A DNA stretch of 64,000 nt from positions 15,448,715 to 15,512,714 of the forward strand of contig CM055092.1 of the NCBI GenBank assembly GCA_029204225.1. Reading direction: 5' to 3'. The notes below the pieces were generated by a model. It had not been told where the DNA came from. It saw nothing but the letters and a program-made list of their open reading frames with translations, and ran no database searches. The position numbers and the translations under genes are program-made. This document shows, piece after piece, positions 1 to 14,358 of the stretch; position 1 is the first letter of the stretch, and each line of letters starts with the position of its first letter. The stretch comes from Diphasiastrum complanatum (lineage: Eukaryota > Streptophyta > Lycopodiopsida > Lycopodiales > Lycopodiaceae).

Positions 1-117
1 GGAAATCAAGTCCAGGATAAGTTCTATGAACCAAAAACACTACCAAGCAAGCTTCACAGATCAGTCAACACAAAATACAGGCCAACTGGCTCTCGCATGT
101 GAAACTTGCATACGCAC

Positions 118-194
118 CCAAAAGTCCCCATTACTCGTGTCGTCACATGAGTATGTGTATCAGATGCAAGTTTTGCTAATCCAAAATCAGAAAC
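118..194 (-). CDS. PERK: PERK exon 5: DFG motif and activation loop
   Basis: A 77-bp exon with acceptor ACCAG|GTT and donor GG|GTGCG. It encodes [20 protein letters not shown] and then VMGTFG, i.e. the metal-binding DFG and the Thr-rich activation loop. The exon ends in phase 2; the next exon (expected to begin Tyr-Leu-Ala-Pro-Glu) is not in 1-117. Confidence 0.93.
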
Positions 195-2592
195 CTGGTT
201 CAAAGATGCCCACTCTAGTACTATCAGAGGCAGTATAAATCTGTGAGAGGCCATCACAACAGGAGTAATTTTGTGCAAAGGCTTCCATATCTGCATGAAT
301 ACTACCAGGCACATATGCATCTTTTACGAAACTAAGATATAAAAGCAAAAAATAAGTCACACCTGTGCTTCAAACTGGTCGTCTAGAAGAATGTTGGAGG
401 ATTTGACGTCGCGATGAATAATTCGGGGATGACCTTCAAAGTTCAAACAAAAACTTGAAGCTAGGCATACAAAAGCAAGCAAAAGACTAATGTGGATACA
501 AAGGCTGACTTTAAGGTCAAAAAATTGTGTGTATGTAATGGTCACTTACAATCCTCATGAAGATAAGCAAGTCCACGGGCAGCTCCAACAGCAATCCTCA
601 CACGTGTTGTCCAATCCATTACGGGTCTTCCCTTGCCTAAATTCATACGCTTCTAAGATAACGAAGACATTGCTTTTTACCAACAAGCAACAAAGAATTT
701 GTCAATTATTCATCCTCAAAAGCTTGGAAAGCGTACCATGGAGATGATATTCAAGTGTGCCATTGGGCACAAAATCATACACAAGCATCCGCTGACTATC
801 AGCAATGCAGTAGCCAACCAATGATACAAGATGGCGATGGTGGACACGACTAATAATCTCAACTTCTGCTTGAAACTCGCGCTCACCTTGTCCCCCTCCT
901 ACTTTCAGCTGCTTTACAGCGACTACCTTACCATCTGACAAAAATCCCTTGAAAACAAAACCAAAACCTCCCTCCCCCAACAAATTGGCTCTTGAAAACC
1001 CATTTGTAGCTTGCTCCAATTCTGCATATGTGAAGCTTGACTTTGAGATTCCAAGGTTTGGAGATCCTCCTGAATATTTTGGTGGTGGAGGTGGCGATAG
1101 CGGCACATCTGTAGTACTTCCACTATCATAGACAGGCCCTGTTAGACGTGTTTGTACAGCATTAGGATTCTGCCTTAGTAAATGTGGAGGCAATGGAGGT
1201 GGTGGTGGTGGATTGTAAGGTTTTCCAGGCACTTCCGAAGAGGAATACGGCGAGTCAAACCTTGGCCTTCTTCCAGCTTCATACAAACCACCTTAAGGAC
1301 AGTAAAACCACCAGGAACAACATCAATGTGATTGAAATTCACTGGGCCATCAGATCATACACAATAGTATTTTATGCAGACAATTGTCTTAGTAAACAGA
1401 TGACAATCACTCAAATAGACCAGTTTACATTCCTATACCTTTGACTATCAGAAGATTATGTACTCTGTGGTGCACAGAGGTTTTAAGATCTCAGTGCTGC
1501 TTGCCGTTGGCACTTATAAACAGCTATTCTAGACTGAAATGATGCCATGCCAACAAATAGTTGCACAATAAATGATCAAAATACAGACATGCCACATCTC
1601 AGAGCATGTATTTTCTTGAACTTTAACCTTGCCCAGTGCACTTTCAACCATCAATAACAACTCTGGACTCAATCATTCTTCACACAAACTTGAGCTTAAA
1701 GCGGTTACCAATATGTCAAATTTTTAAATGAAGAAGCGGATGCAGACACCATATCATAGAGCATAGATCTTCTTCATCTTTAAGCCTGGTCCCGACCATT
1801 ATAACAAATACTGGTTCAATCATTCTTCACACAAACTTGAGCTTATTGTAGTTATCAATAATATGGGGGGGTTCAGTTTGAAACACATAAGCAGGTAAAT
1901 TTGCTGAAAAGTAGACGATATGAGATTGGATAAGTTATTTTTGCAAGGAAGAAGAAGCTGTATTCATCATACAAAATCAAGACTCATGTGTTTGCGTGAC
2001 CACTGATGATAAAACATCCCTTTGAATAGTAATGCATCTAGAGACACCATGAGGAGGCCCTGTTGAATTGTCAACTCTTCAGAGTTCCCCACTCCTACAG
2101 AAATTTAAGCATCGGAGTTTTGGTCCTAGGGATTGGACACATTTCTTAACAAGCTGTAGAGGTACCTTGTCATTTTTATGCATGGACAACTATAAGGTCC
2201 ACACCACATCATAATGCACTAAGAGTTGACGAATTCAGTCATGTATGGGGAATTGGGTAACAGGGACCTGCAGAACATGAAATGCAATTTGAAAAACCAT
2301 ACTTTATATCATCCCAAAGTTAAGAGAAATCTAAGTCAGCACACCCGATTGTTCAGCGCAGGAAGGAAGGAGACTTGTATAAGATAAATACCAGGCTGAA
2401 AAAGGGGGTGCCCGCCGGCTGCAAAGAATGCACTTACAAACTCTAAATTACCAGCAGACCTATGCACAGGGAGTTTGTCTCTTTCAATTGATTAAATTTT
2501 TGATGAGTCACTTTACAGCTGAAAGTAGACATAACTAAGGTTAAAGTTACTTCTTTGAAGAACTTATTAATTAAGCTGAGTGTTGTTGTTTT

Positions 2593-2655
<63 letters not shown>

Positions 2656-5600
2656 GTCCTACCCACTGTGACCTCTTTGCTCCTAACATGATTGAAGCCA
2701 CCATCTGCAAACTCAAGAACAATCGTCTGACATTGACTTCCTTTCAGCCGAGCTCCTCAAACCAGTTGCCAAACTCGCCTCCCCTTTCCTGGCCCGCTGT
2801 TTCAACTGCTCTGTCGTTGATGGTTCCCCTTACCTTGAGCCACCAATCTCCTTCACCCCATTCTGAAAGCAGGTGATGCCATGAATGTCCACAACTATCG
2901 CACTAGGTCCTTAGAGGTCTAATTTGGTTTAGGGGCCCTATCTTGACATTTGGGGCTCCTCATAGCGAAAGGGCTGTGGGATTTGGTCAATGGTGATGAG
3001 GAAAGGCCTCCTTCTTTGGCACCTTCTACACCTCGTGGATCATCATCATCAACATCATCTTCTACATCTTCGGAAGAACAAAAGAAGTGGGATAGAAGGG
3101 ATGCACAAGCACATTCTATGGTTGCTCTTGCTGTGAAAAGATTTATCTTACCTCATATTAGGTCTTGTAAGACATCTAAAAGTGCGTGGGATACACTTTA
3201 TACCATGTATAGAGTCAAAAATCCAGCAAGAGTGGTGTATCTCAGAAATCAACTTTCTTTGTTGAAGATGCAAGAAGGGGATCAAGTGACCAATCACTTG
3301 ACGAAGATCAAGGATCTTCGTGAGGAGCTTCTCAATATTGATGAGATGATTGAGGATGCTCAATTTGTTTCCATTACTCTCAACTCATTACCTTCCTCTT
3401 ATCTTCCATTTCTTTTATCTTTGAGCATCTCTTATGGGACATCAACTCTCCTTTGATGAACTTGTTGGGCTGCTTCTTCAAGAGGAGCAAACGAGGCAAA
3501 ATTTTGCGGGTGACACTCAACAAGATCAAGCTTTCTTCACGAAAGGCAAGGGCAAAGGCAAGATAAAAGGAAAGGGGAAGCCTCCTTCCAAAGATGAGCA
3601 AAAGCCCATTGGAGGTCAAAATGTCAACACTCAAAAGAAGAAAGGGAAGTGTCATTATTGCAGAAGTATGGGCACTTCATCAAAGATTGTAAGAAGAAGC
3701 TTGCGAAAGAGTAGAGCAAAGGAATTGATACTAGTGCTTCACTTGCTACTTTGGAGCAAGAGCTTGAAGCTAGTGGTGATCTCTTCAACCAAGACTGTGC
3801 TTTTGTGTCTAATATTGCTTCTACTAGTACTTCTACATCTATGAGGAATTCAGGTTCTGTTTTGCAAGTTGCTGATTTTCAGCCCATTGAATGGGTGATT
3901 TATAGTGGTGCTACTCGTCATATGACTTCTCGCAAAGAAGCATTCATTAAATTAGTGAAAGTGCAAAATGGAAGCAAGGTACAATGTGTGAATAATGCAT
4001 TTTATTTTGTTCATGGAATTGGAATTGTAGCCATCATTCTGCCTAATGGTGAAGAAAAGTACATTAAGCATGTGCTTTATGTTCCGAGAATCAAGAAGAA
4101 TCTTCTTTCAATTTCAACTATGTTGAAGCAAGGACTAGTTGTTGAGTTCAAAGAAGATAAGTGTCTTGTCAAGGATCCTAAACGATCTCTCTTTATTATT
4201 GTTTCGGGAACAATACAGCTGGCTTATTCATTATGGATACCTATGAGCGAAGAATTTCCCTCTACATGTCTTGTTGCTTCTACATCACAATCATTGGAGT
4301 TGGCTGAATTGTGGCACGCAAGGTTTGGACATCTCAGCTTTGCAAGTTTGAAGAAGCTGAAGACATTTAATATGGTAGAAGATATTCCTACTATTGAGCA
4401 GCCGGAAGGGCATGTATGCGAGGGGTGCATACTTGGAAAGTTTCGAAGGAAACCTTTTCCAATTGATAGAACTATAAGGGTTCTTGATAATTTGATTTGG
4501 TTCATAGTGATGTTTGTGGTCCAATGAGGATCAGTCCATTGGAAAGTGCATCAATTTTGTGACTTTTATTGATGACTCTTCCCGTTTTACATGGATCTCT
4601 CATATTAAATCGAAAGTTTTTTAGCATTTCAAAGATTTTCTAGCGATGGTGGAAAATCAGTTTGGGCATTCTTTGAAGACCTTACGCACCGATCGTGGAG
4701 GGGAATACATCAAGACTACATTCGGTGCATTTCTTCGAGAGAAGGGAATTCTACATCAAATGACAACTCCCTATACGCCTCAACAAAATGGTGTTGCCGA
4801 GCGAAAGAATCGCGCACTTATGGAGATGGCCCGTTGCATGCTCAAAGCGAAGGGGCTGCCTCACAAGTTTTGGGCTGACGTGGTTATAACGGCAGCATAC
4901 ATAAGCAATCGTTGTCCTACTAAAGCATTGAAAGTATTAACTCCCTATGAAGTTTGGTATGGGAAGAAGCCTTCAATCTCTCAATTTCACATTTTTGGTT
5001 GTACGGCTTATGTTTTTGTTCCGGATAAACTTCGTACAAAGCTTGAGAATAAAGGAGTTAAATGCATTTTTGTTGGCTATAGTAGTGAAAGCAAAGGCTA
5101 TAGTGTAATAGATCCTATGTAGGGCAAACACTCTCTGATCCACCCAACCTTGCCTACTCCCTGATATAGAGTAAGCCCCTCCTAGCCCAGTGTGAGGACT
5201 GGTAGCATGCTACTGCCAAGTGTCGGCCACGTGGCACTGACGTGGCCGACTGCACGTCGGGACCCAACTGGGAGCCCTATCCTGCTGACAGGGTCCCTAG
5301 ACTGTGTTAGGCCCGCCATGACTATGGACCGTGCTGGGGCACACTACTCACATTGTCGTGCCCTGTTGGTCATGTACGCTGGACACGACCCTGACTGTGG
5401 TATCTGACCTATCTGTGTTCTCTTGGGTTCGGCACTGGTTACGAGCTCGTAACACTCCCTCCCACTTAAGAACCGTCTTGGTCCTCTAAGACAAAGTCTG
5501 GAAAAATTTTGCGAAGGACGCTGCCTCTTTCCCAAGTGGCATTCTCAACAGGCTGATCATTCCACTTAACCAGATATTCTCGGTATAGAGTATGACGAGT

Positions 5601-8600
5601 CTGCGTCTCTCTACTATCAAGAATCTCCTCTGGTTCATGTGGAGGTTGTTGAGGATCCAATGGGAGAACTAGAACACTGTCCCCTACCAGATTGTCTGAT
5701 CTGGTTAAGGCTTTTCGTAACTGACTTACATGAAAGACTGGAAAAACCTTACTGTTGTGTGGGAGTTCTAGTTCATAGGTGACCTCGCCTAGTCTCCTAC
5801 TGATGGTAAAGGGACCACAATACCTTGGAGACAACTTAGCACACACTCTTGATTTGAGGATTTTAGAGTCAACTGGGACTCTCAAGTAGACTTTCTCACC
5901 AGTGGAGAACTGCACATCCCGTCTGTGTGGATCTGCATAATGCCTGGCTCGATCCTGGGACTGCCTAATGCTACGCTTAGCATGTTCTATCATCTGGTTT
6001 AGGTCCTCTAAAAAGTTTCTGGCTGCTTAGACTTTTTCTTGTTTAAACCCTACAGCTGTGGGTGAGCATGGCTGAAAACCGTACATCAGCATAAATGGGC
6101 TGTATCCCGTAGCTGAATGTTTGGTACTGTTATAAGCAAACTCTAATATCGAGCGATACTCCTCCCAATTAGTCTGCTTCTTGCTGACGTATGCACGAAG
6201 CATATCCTCCAGCACTTGATTTACCCTTTCTGTTTGACCATCCGTCTGTGGATGGTCGGTGGTACTCATATTAAGTTTAGTATGGAGATGATGGAATACT
6301 GCCCTCCAAAAATTTCCAGTAAACTTACTGTCCAGGTCGCTGACTATGCCGGAAGGTAGACCGTACAATTTAAATAGCCCGTCTACAAATAACCTCGCTA
6401 ACTCTGGAGCTCTAACGGTTGTTTTGGTCGGAATGAAATGAGCCATTTTGGTCAGACGGTCAACTGTGACCCATATAGCGTCATTACCCTTTTGGGTTTT
6501 AGGCAGGCCTACTATAAAATCCATGGAGATACTCTCCCATTTACCAGCTGGTATTTCTAAGGGATGCAACAACCCTCATGCCTTTAAACGCTCTGCTTTA
6601 TTTACTTGACATTTCTGGCAACTGGTTACATACTAGTGGACGTCCTTTTTCATACTGGGCCAGAAAAATTGCCTACGAAGAAGCTCATAGGTCTTCTGTA
6701 TGCCTGGGTGTCCCGCACTAGGATTGTCATGACATTCATATAGGACCTGCTGCCTATAATCCTCTGAATTGGGGACATACTCTATCTCTATAGAGCAAGT
6801 ACTCATCTTGAATGGAATACTGTTTCCATTTGAATCCTTGAGTCAACTGACCCTCAACCACTGGGGTTTGCTTGGGTAATACAGGCTCAGAATCCTCAAC
6901 GTCATCTGACGACGTATACTCGGACTCATCATCATCCTCAACGGAAGCTGCCGTATTCTTGGATGAACTGGCACCAGCCCCGGGAACTGGTTCTGGAGTC
7001 TGTAACTGTCTGCTCTGGACTGAGTTCCAGATAGTAGAGAAGAATGCATCATGCTGGCATTTCCCTCTCAAGGACTCGAGTAACTCATTACGAATCTGAG
7101 TAAAACTCAGTTCGTTTATCATAGGCATTCTGCTAAGGGCATCTGCTACTGTATTGAATTTTCCACGTCTATATCTGATAGACATGTCAAACTCTTTCAT
7201 CAACTCTGCCCAACGAGCTTTCCGACCTCTAAGCTCAGGTTGATTGCAAAGGTATCTGAGACTCTCATGGTCTGTCAGGACCTCAAAGTTGGCACCATAC
7301 AAATAATGCCTCCAAGTCTTAAGGGCATGGACTATAGAAAAGAGTTCCTTTTCATAGGCACTATACCTAGTCTGAGCTGGCTCGAGTTTTTTACTCTCGA
7401 ACGCAACTGGTCATCCGCCCTGAGTTAGCACAGCACCTACTGCAAAGTCGCTAGCATCTGTTTCGACCACAAATGGCTGATTGGGGTCGACGACCTTTAA
7501 AACTGGTGCCGTAGCTAAGGCTGTTTTGAGAGCATCAAAGCTCTCCTGCTGTGCGGACTCCCAAATGAACTCCTTTCCCTTCCCCTTAAGAAGATTTGTC
7601 ATAGGGACTGCTATCTGAGCATATTCCTTGACAAATCGTCTGTAATATCCCGCTAGACCAAGAAAAATTTGAAGTTCCAAAATATTCTGAGGTCTCAGCC
7701 AACTGAGTATGGCTTTAACCTTATTTGGGTCCATCTTAATCCCATCTGAAGAGATAATGTGACCCAAATATGCTACTTCTTCAACGAAGAATTCACACTT
7801 GGATTGTTTAGCATAGAGCTTATGCTTTCTAAGCAGTCGAAACACCTTTCTGAGGTGTTTTAGATGCTCCTTCCTCGTTTTGCTGTAAACGAGGATGTCA
7901 TCTAAAAATACGACTACAAACTTACCCAAGTATGGTCTGAGGACACTGTTCATCAAGGTCATAAAGGTAGCTGGAGCATTTGTGAGCCCAAATGGCATCA
8001 CCTTAAACTCATAATGACCGTAACGAGTTCTAAAAGCTGTTTTCGAGACATCTTTCGATTTTATACGAACTTGATGATATCCCGATCTGAGGTCTATTTT
8101 GCTGAAAAACTTAGCCCCGTCGAGTTGGTCAAACAACTCGTCTGCCCGAGGCATAGGGTATTTATTCTTAGTTGTGACTTTATTGAGGGCTCTGTAATCT
8201 ACGCAAAGACGCATAGACCCCTCTTTCTTTTTCACCAATAGGACTGGTGAGGCCCATGGTGAACTACTGGTCTGAATTTGGCCTTTCCCAAGATAGTCTG
8301 TTAACTGCCTAGTTATTTCTTCATCCTCTGTTCGGCTGACCCGATACGGAGGTTTAGAAACATGTGCTGTACCTGGTACTAGGTTTATTACATGATCTAC
8401 CTCTCTGCTAGGTGGTAAACCATGTGGTAAATCTTCAGGAAAAACATCTTTAAATTTAGACAACAAAGTTTCTAATTTACTGATTTTCTGCTGAATAGAA
8501 CTAGAAATAGAAACTTCAGGAATAAACTGAAAGTCACATAAGAATACCTGATGGTCTTCGTCTCCGATTAGCTGACAGAGCTCTGAACTGCAGACCATAG

Positions 8601-11600
8601 GGCTGTTGGGAACATCATGCTCCCCATGCAACTGGATCTCTCGGCCTTTATGCTGAAAGCGGAGGGTGTTCTCCTGATAGTTTCTGTGGAGGAAAGGTCC
8701 TATACTGTAGAGCCAATCTCTCCCGAGAACAATGTCTGTTCGGTCCAGGTGCATTATTTGAAAGTTTATTTCATCTTGGTACCCCTGAATACCAAGATTT
8801 AACTTACTTACCATACTTTCCCATATTTTTTTATCTTCACCCTTAGCTAATGAAACTATGTACCTATGCTGACTAGGTACTTCTGGTAGTTTAAGCTTTT
8901 TAACCAGGGTGTGGTTGATGAAATTATGGGTTGCCCCATCATCAACCATAACTCTTACTGACTGGTTACCAACTTTCCCATGCATACGTACTAGGTCATG
9001 CGGCCCAAAGCTGAAGGGTCTCGCTAGCATTGCAGAGGTCAGCTGGCAACAGTGTTCATGATCTTCATGATACACTTTGATCTCGGAAGCTGCCGAGTCA
9101 CTGGGGAAACATACAGTTTGAACAAGATGAACTTGTTTTTTATCTTTCTTATCTTTTTTAGTGAAAGGCCCCTTGGGACACTGTCTGACTGTGTGTCCCT
9201 TGCCCATACACACAAAGCACAAACGTTCTTGTTTGGCTTTTTCAAAATCATCTGGTTTTAAGGGCTATATAAGTGAAGGGCGTTTCTGAGGAGCTTCACT
9301 TTTAAATTTATCTTCTTTCTTTCTTTTTAAAAATTTCTTTTTAAATTGAAAGTCTTTCTGAGGAGGCTGCTTAGAAAGTGGTTGTTGTCTCACTCTCTTC
9401 CTACCCACTGAATCATCATAGATTTGAGCATATCTGAGAGCTTGCTCAAGGGTAGTAGGCGAGTTTCTCTGGACCTCTACTTTATATTCATCTTTGAGGC
9501 CACGGACAAATCCCCTAATTTTCTGATAGTCATCCATATTTTTAATCTTTAAAATTGCTTCTCGATACTGCGAGATATATTGGATGAGGGACTTGTCCAT
9601 TACTGTTCTTTCCCAGGCTTCCCAGGCTCTATCAAGTTCATTTTCTGGTAGAAATTCTCTTAGGAAAGCTTCTTCAAAAGCTTTCCATGACCGGGGAGTC
9701 TGCCCAGTCTCCTGGAGATTTAACCACCACTTATAGGCCATAGGCCCTGAGGAAAGACTGGCCTCAAGAGCTTGCAAATGGTCAGGGGTCTGTTTAAGAG
9801 CATGAATGTTCTTCCATTTGCTGAGGAAGGTTTGTAGAATATCTGCATTTCTATCCTTCTCTTCCCCATTAAAAGTAGGAGGTTTTAAATCTTTAAAAAC
9901 ACTGGGGTGAGACCGTAAAGTCTCACCCGAAACTAATGGGAGTGGAGAAGGGGATAACTGAGAAGTGGAGGGAAGGCTTCCTTTTGCGGAACTCAAAATC
10001 AAGTTTTTGAGTTCAGCGAACGAGTCGTCCACACTGGACTTGAAATTGGCTAATGCCAACTTCAGTTCATCCACTTCTGTTACCAATTGGAGAAACTGCT
10101 CCTTGGTAACCAGTTCGTCGAGTTCTTCGACGAACTGTTCCTGTTCTTCCACTTCCATGGGTTCCTTCCCTTTTCTGTAAGCCAAGGCTTCTGTTTCAAG
10201 TTCGTCGAAGCCTCTCTCCGGGGGTTGATCAGGTCCCTAAGGAGTGGTCATCTTCGGAACTAAAAGCGAGCTACCTTAACTTCTGAAGGAAAAAAAGTCT
10301 AAAAGACTAATTTACAACTGTACAAGGGAAAGGAAAGATGACTTAGCTGTTTCTGAGGACTGTACTTCTACAGAGAGAATCAAGAAAAGCCCTTTCAGCT
10401 CTTCCTCCACTGCTTTCAGATCTGCTGTCCGGAAAAATCAGAGATCAGGGTACCAAGAAAAAGAAACAAACTTCTGATTGTCTTGACCCCTTCCCTCGCT
10501 GTCTGACCTCCCATCGGGTACCCATGGCTACATTTGACGTTTCCTATATAGATCTGTTGAAGAGTAATGCCTATACTTTTTGCTCCAAAATTTCCGTTTT
10601 AGGACCCAAAAACAGCTGCAAACTTGTGGAGAAATCTTTCCTATCTTCTGATAGCTTTCTCTACTGTTGTCCTGAACTCCCTAGGATGGAGATGGCTCTG
10701 ATACCAGTGTAATAGATCCTAACACCATAGTAGGGCAAACACTCTCTGATCCACCCAACCTTGCCTACTCCCTGATATAGAGTAAGCCCCTCCTAGCCCA
10801 GTGTGAGGACTGGTAGCATGCTACTGCCAAGTGTCGGCCACGTGGCACTGACGTGGCCGACTGCACGTCGGGACCCAACTGGGAGCCCTATCCTGCTGAC
10901 AGGGTCCCTAGACTGTGTTAGGCCCGCCATGACTATGGACCGTGCTGGGGCACACTACTCACTGTCTTGCCCTGTTGGTCATGTACGCTGGACACGACCC
11001 TGACTGTGGTATCTGACCTATCTGTGTTCTCTTGGGTTCGGCACTGGTTACGAGCTCGTAACATATAGGCTGTTCAATTTGAGCACTAACAAGATTATTG
11101 TTAGTCGTGATGTGCATTTTGATGAAAAGAATTCATTAGATATGGCCCCATCTCATATCTTGAAGAGGGACAGCCCACATAGTGTGAATGTTGAAGTTTT
11201 TCCAGATTTGGTACCATCTTCTATTTCTGGAGATATGGGGCAGCAATCAACCAGTTTCGAACTGCCCAACACCTCATCAAGTTTAGAGCCTAATGTTCAT
11301 CAAGAACCGCCCATTGTTGCTCAAAATCAGCCTGTAGGAACTGTTGGACAGCAAGGACCAGTTTTGGAAGATCTTGGACAGCCAAGCGTAGTGTCGGAAG
11401 ATCTTGGACAGCAAATGCAAGAAGAGACATCGCTGTTAAGCAGCCTAAAACAGTCCCACGGTGGCTGTTGTCGACTTTGCGGGACAGCAAAGTAAGTTCA
11501 TTTTATCATGGAAAGACACGTGCTTCTACAAAATCAGTGGACTATGCTGATTTTTCAGATTTTGCTCTTACATCTCATAGAGACGTTTCGGAAGAACCTG

Positions 11601-14278
11601 ATTTTTATGAGCAGGCCAAGGGAGTAAAATGTTGGGAGGATGCGATGCAAGATGAGCATGAGTGGTATCAAAAGATACATGCCTATTTTTGTGATTGTGG
11701 GTTTACTAAGAGTCCTAGTGAATCTACTCTTTATGTCAATCATACTTCAAATTATAACATCATTATTTTGCTTTATGTTGATGATATTATTATTACGGGA
11801 AGTAAGGAGCAGCAGATTGATGTCGTAATACTTGATCTTGGTATGGTTTTTGAAACCTCAGATTTAGGCCTATTGCACTTTTATCTTGGTCTTGAATTTG
11901 TACAAGAAGGGGCTGGAATTTTCATCTCTCATGAACGCTACATTGGGCAGATTTTGAAGCGGTTCAAGATGGAAGATTGCAAGCCGGTTGCTACACCTAT
12001 GGAGATAGGCCTGAAATTAAGTAGTCAAGGTGATGGTGAACCATTTGATACTACTTTACATTGTCAAAGCTCTTGGCTGTCTCATTTACCTATGTAATTC
12101 AAGACCGGACATTTCGTATGGTGTCTCACTCATGAGCCAATTCATGCATGCCTCGATGACATCACATTGGAAAGCGTTAAAGAGGATCTTTCGATATCTT
12201 CAAGGAACAATAAGTCAAGGACTGATTTTTCCTGCTTGTGATGATGCATGTTTGGTTGGTTTTCATGACTCAGATTGGGGTGGAGATCAAGACGCTAGAC
12301 GCTCTACAAGTGGACATTGCTTTTTCTATGGAAATTCTGCAATTTCTTGATCAAGTAAAAAGCAGCCCACCGTTGCTACTTCTTTAGTGAGGTAGAATAT
12401 AGAGCGATATTTTCAGCCACAACGGAGTGTTTATGGCTGAGAAGACTACTTGTTGACATGAAGTTTGGCGAGCCCTCAATCACTCTTATCTTGAGTGATA
12501 GTCAGAGTACTATTGCCATTGCACGGAATCCTGTTTTTCATGCAAGGACGAAGCACATCGAGATCCATTATCACTTTGTTCGGGAGAGACTTCATGATGG
12601 CGACATTTTACTGAGTATTGTCCTACATAGGATAATATTGCGGACCTCTTCACTAAGGCGTTGCCTAGAGTCCGATGTGAAGCTTTATGCAAAGCTTTAA
12701 ATTTAATACCACGTGGTGGCTTTATTACATAGTGAAGATTTCAGTTTTTCTGCATTGTCATTTAAGGAGGGTGTTAGAAATAAATGACTATGCTAAAGTT
12801 AATCCATAGGTTACTTTGACCCAAAAGGTCGAGATTTGTGTAACCATGGGTATTTAGTTATTTAGGCCATGTTAAGTTTGTCTTAATTTGTGATGGACCC
12901 AATTTTGGTCATGTACTGACTCGTGGGTCCTTAGAGGTCTAATTTCGTTTAGGGGCCCTATCTTGACTTTTGGGGGTGCCCTACATTTAGTAAGTAGGTA
13001 GAGTACATATTGGCTTATTGTGTCACATTTTTCAGTTTTGGCTAAGCATTGCTCTTCATTACTTGTGTTGCTGTTTTCTCTCTCTCTCTCTTAGAGGAGG
13101 GCGCCCAGCCTCTTCTCTCTTGTGTCTTGTGGAGATTGATTGATAGCTAGATCTTGGTGCTATGACTCTTGTTTTCCTACACGTGCCAAGACTACCACTC
13201 CCCATGATATCCTATGTGTTGAGTTTACTACTCCTCCGATCATCCTTGAGGGCTTTTTCCGCCTTATTCTTTTTCTTCGGCGGATTCAGGAGATTCGTGT
13301 ATCTCACCCAAATAGATACATACTTGTTGCGGTTACTTCTTCATGTGTCCTAGCTGATTCCCATGCCAAGCTCTCATGGTACCAGCAGGCGTCTGATCTC
13401 TTACGACATCTGGGCATCTCTATCATGAATCTTCCTCGTGGTACACATTCATATATCCGAGGCTATTTATTCTGTCGAAATATGCAGCAGACTTGGAGCT
13501 CCCTCCCACCTTCCCGCATTCGACTGAGCTATTACCAGACACACTTCCTTTCTCTGGATCCTTCTGGTTTGCCATTGTTGCCACTCTATCTCTCACAGCC
13601 CCTATTACACGGCCTGCGCTATCGTCTTGGGCAGTTGCGCATTTCCTCTCATCAGCTTGCTATTGAGGCCGGTCGTGCATGGGATATCCCCCGGGAGCGT
13701 CGTCTATGTCGCTTGTGCTCGTTGCAGAAGGTGGAAGATGAAGCCCATTTCCTCCTCAGATGTCCGTTGTATTATAAGATACGGGGGAGGTATTATTGTC
13801 TCTTTCGCGATGGCCCACATACACTTCGCAGTTTTGTCTCCTATCTTGATGCTCGTTGCTTGGGACTTCTTGTTCGTGAGATGCTTACTCTCCGCCAGTC
13901 TCATCTGCCTGTACCAGATCACCTAGGGTTAGACTCCCAGCAGCTGCTTCACACGGGCTTCTTTCGGACTCGAGCACATGCTGATGACTCCGATGATGAG
14001 ATTCCTATCCATGTGCCACCGCGGAAAAAGCCCAGATGTAGTCGCCACTTGCCTCCATCATGGCTCACTGTACACTCCACTCACCGGACACTAGTTCTTC
14101 TGTTATACCTGGCCCGGGTTGTGGGCTTATTTCACTTTTGCTTTGTTCTACTTTCATTCGTAGCTAGTTTATAGCATTTTACGGCCACGTCCTCCTATGG
14201 ATGATGCTCCCACTGTTGCTTGTACATATTTTCTTTTTGGTCTTATGCACCCACGGGTGCCCAAAAGACGTTAATAAA

Positions 14279-14358
<80 letters not shown>

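Larger units (their letters stand above)
5104..11063 (-). mobile_element. Gypsy-1: Ty3/gypsy chromovirus, full length, 5-bp TSD
   Basis: A 5,960-bp element in minus orientation inserted in Copia-1. The target duplication TATAG is at 5099-5103 and 11064-11068. LTRs run TG...CA: 5104-5454 (3' LTR) and 10708-11063 (5' LTR). The primer site TGGTATCAGAGCC (10706-10694 on the minus strand) matches initiator tRNA-Met. Order: gag, zinc knuckle, protease, RT, RNase H, integrase, chromodomain. By eye the LTRs differ by one substitution and two small indels, so the insertion is recent. The coding region nevertheless has several stops and a frameshift. Confidence 0.95.
2906..13181 (+). mobile_element. 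Copia-1: decayed Ty1/copia retrotransposon, split by Gypsy-1
   Basis: Ty1/copia order is preserved on the plus strand: LTR fragment, gag, protease, integrase, RT, RNase H, PPT, 3' LTR. The interval contains Gypsy-1 (5104-11063); without it the element is about 4.3 kb. The 5' LTR survives only as about 47 bp (2906-2952), nearly identical to 12928-12974 in the 3' LTR, and it joins gag directly, so the primer site and gag start are deleted. There is also an RT deletion and several stops and frameshifts. The exact right end is uncertain (13093-13185). Confidence 0.88.

Noticed and set aside
1-117. A sixth PERK exon at the left edge
   Set aside because: No frame on the minus strand gives the expected activation-segment sequence (Tyr-Leu-Ala-Pro-Glu); it must be further left.
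9265-9267. Programmed read-through of the TAG between gag and pol in Gypsy-1
   Set aside because: The following bases (CCC TTA) do not match known read-through contexts and other nonsense mutations are present; simple mutation is more likely.
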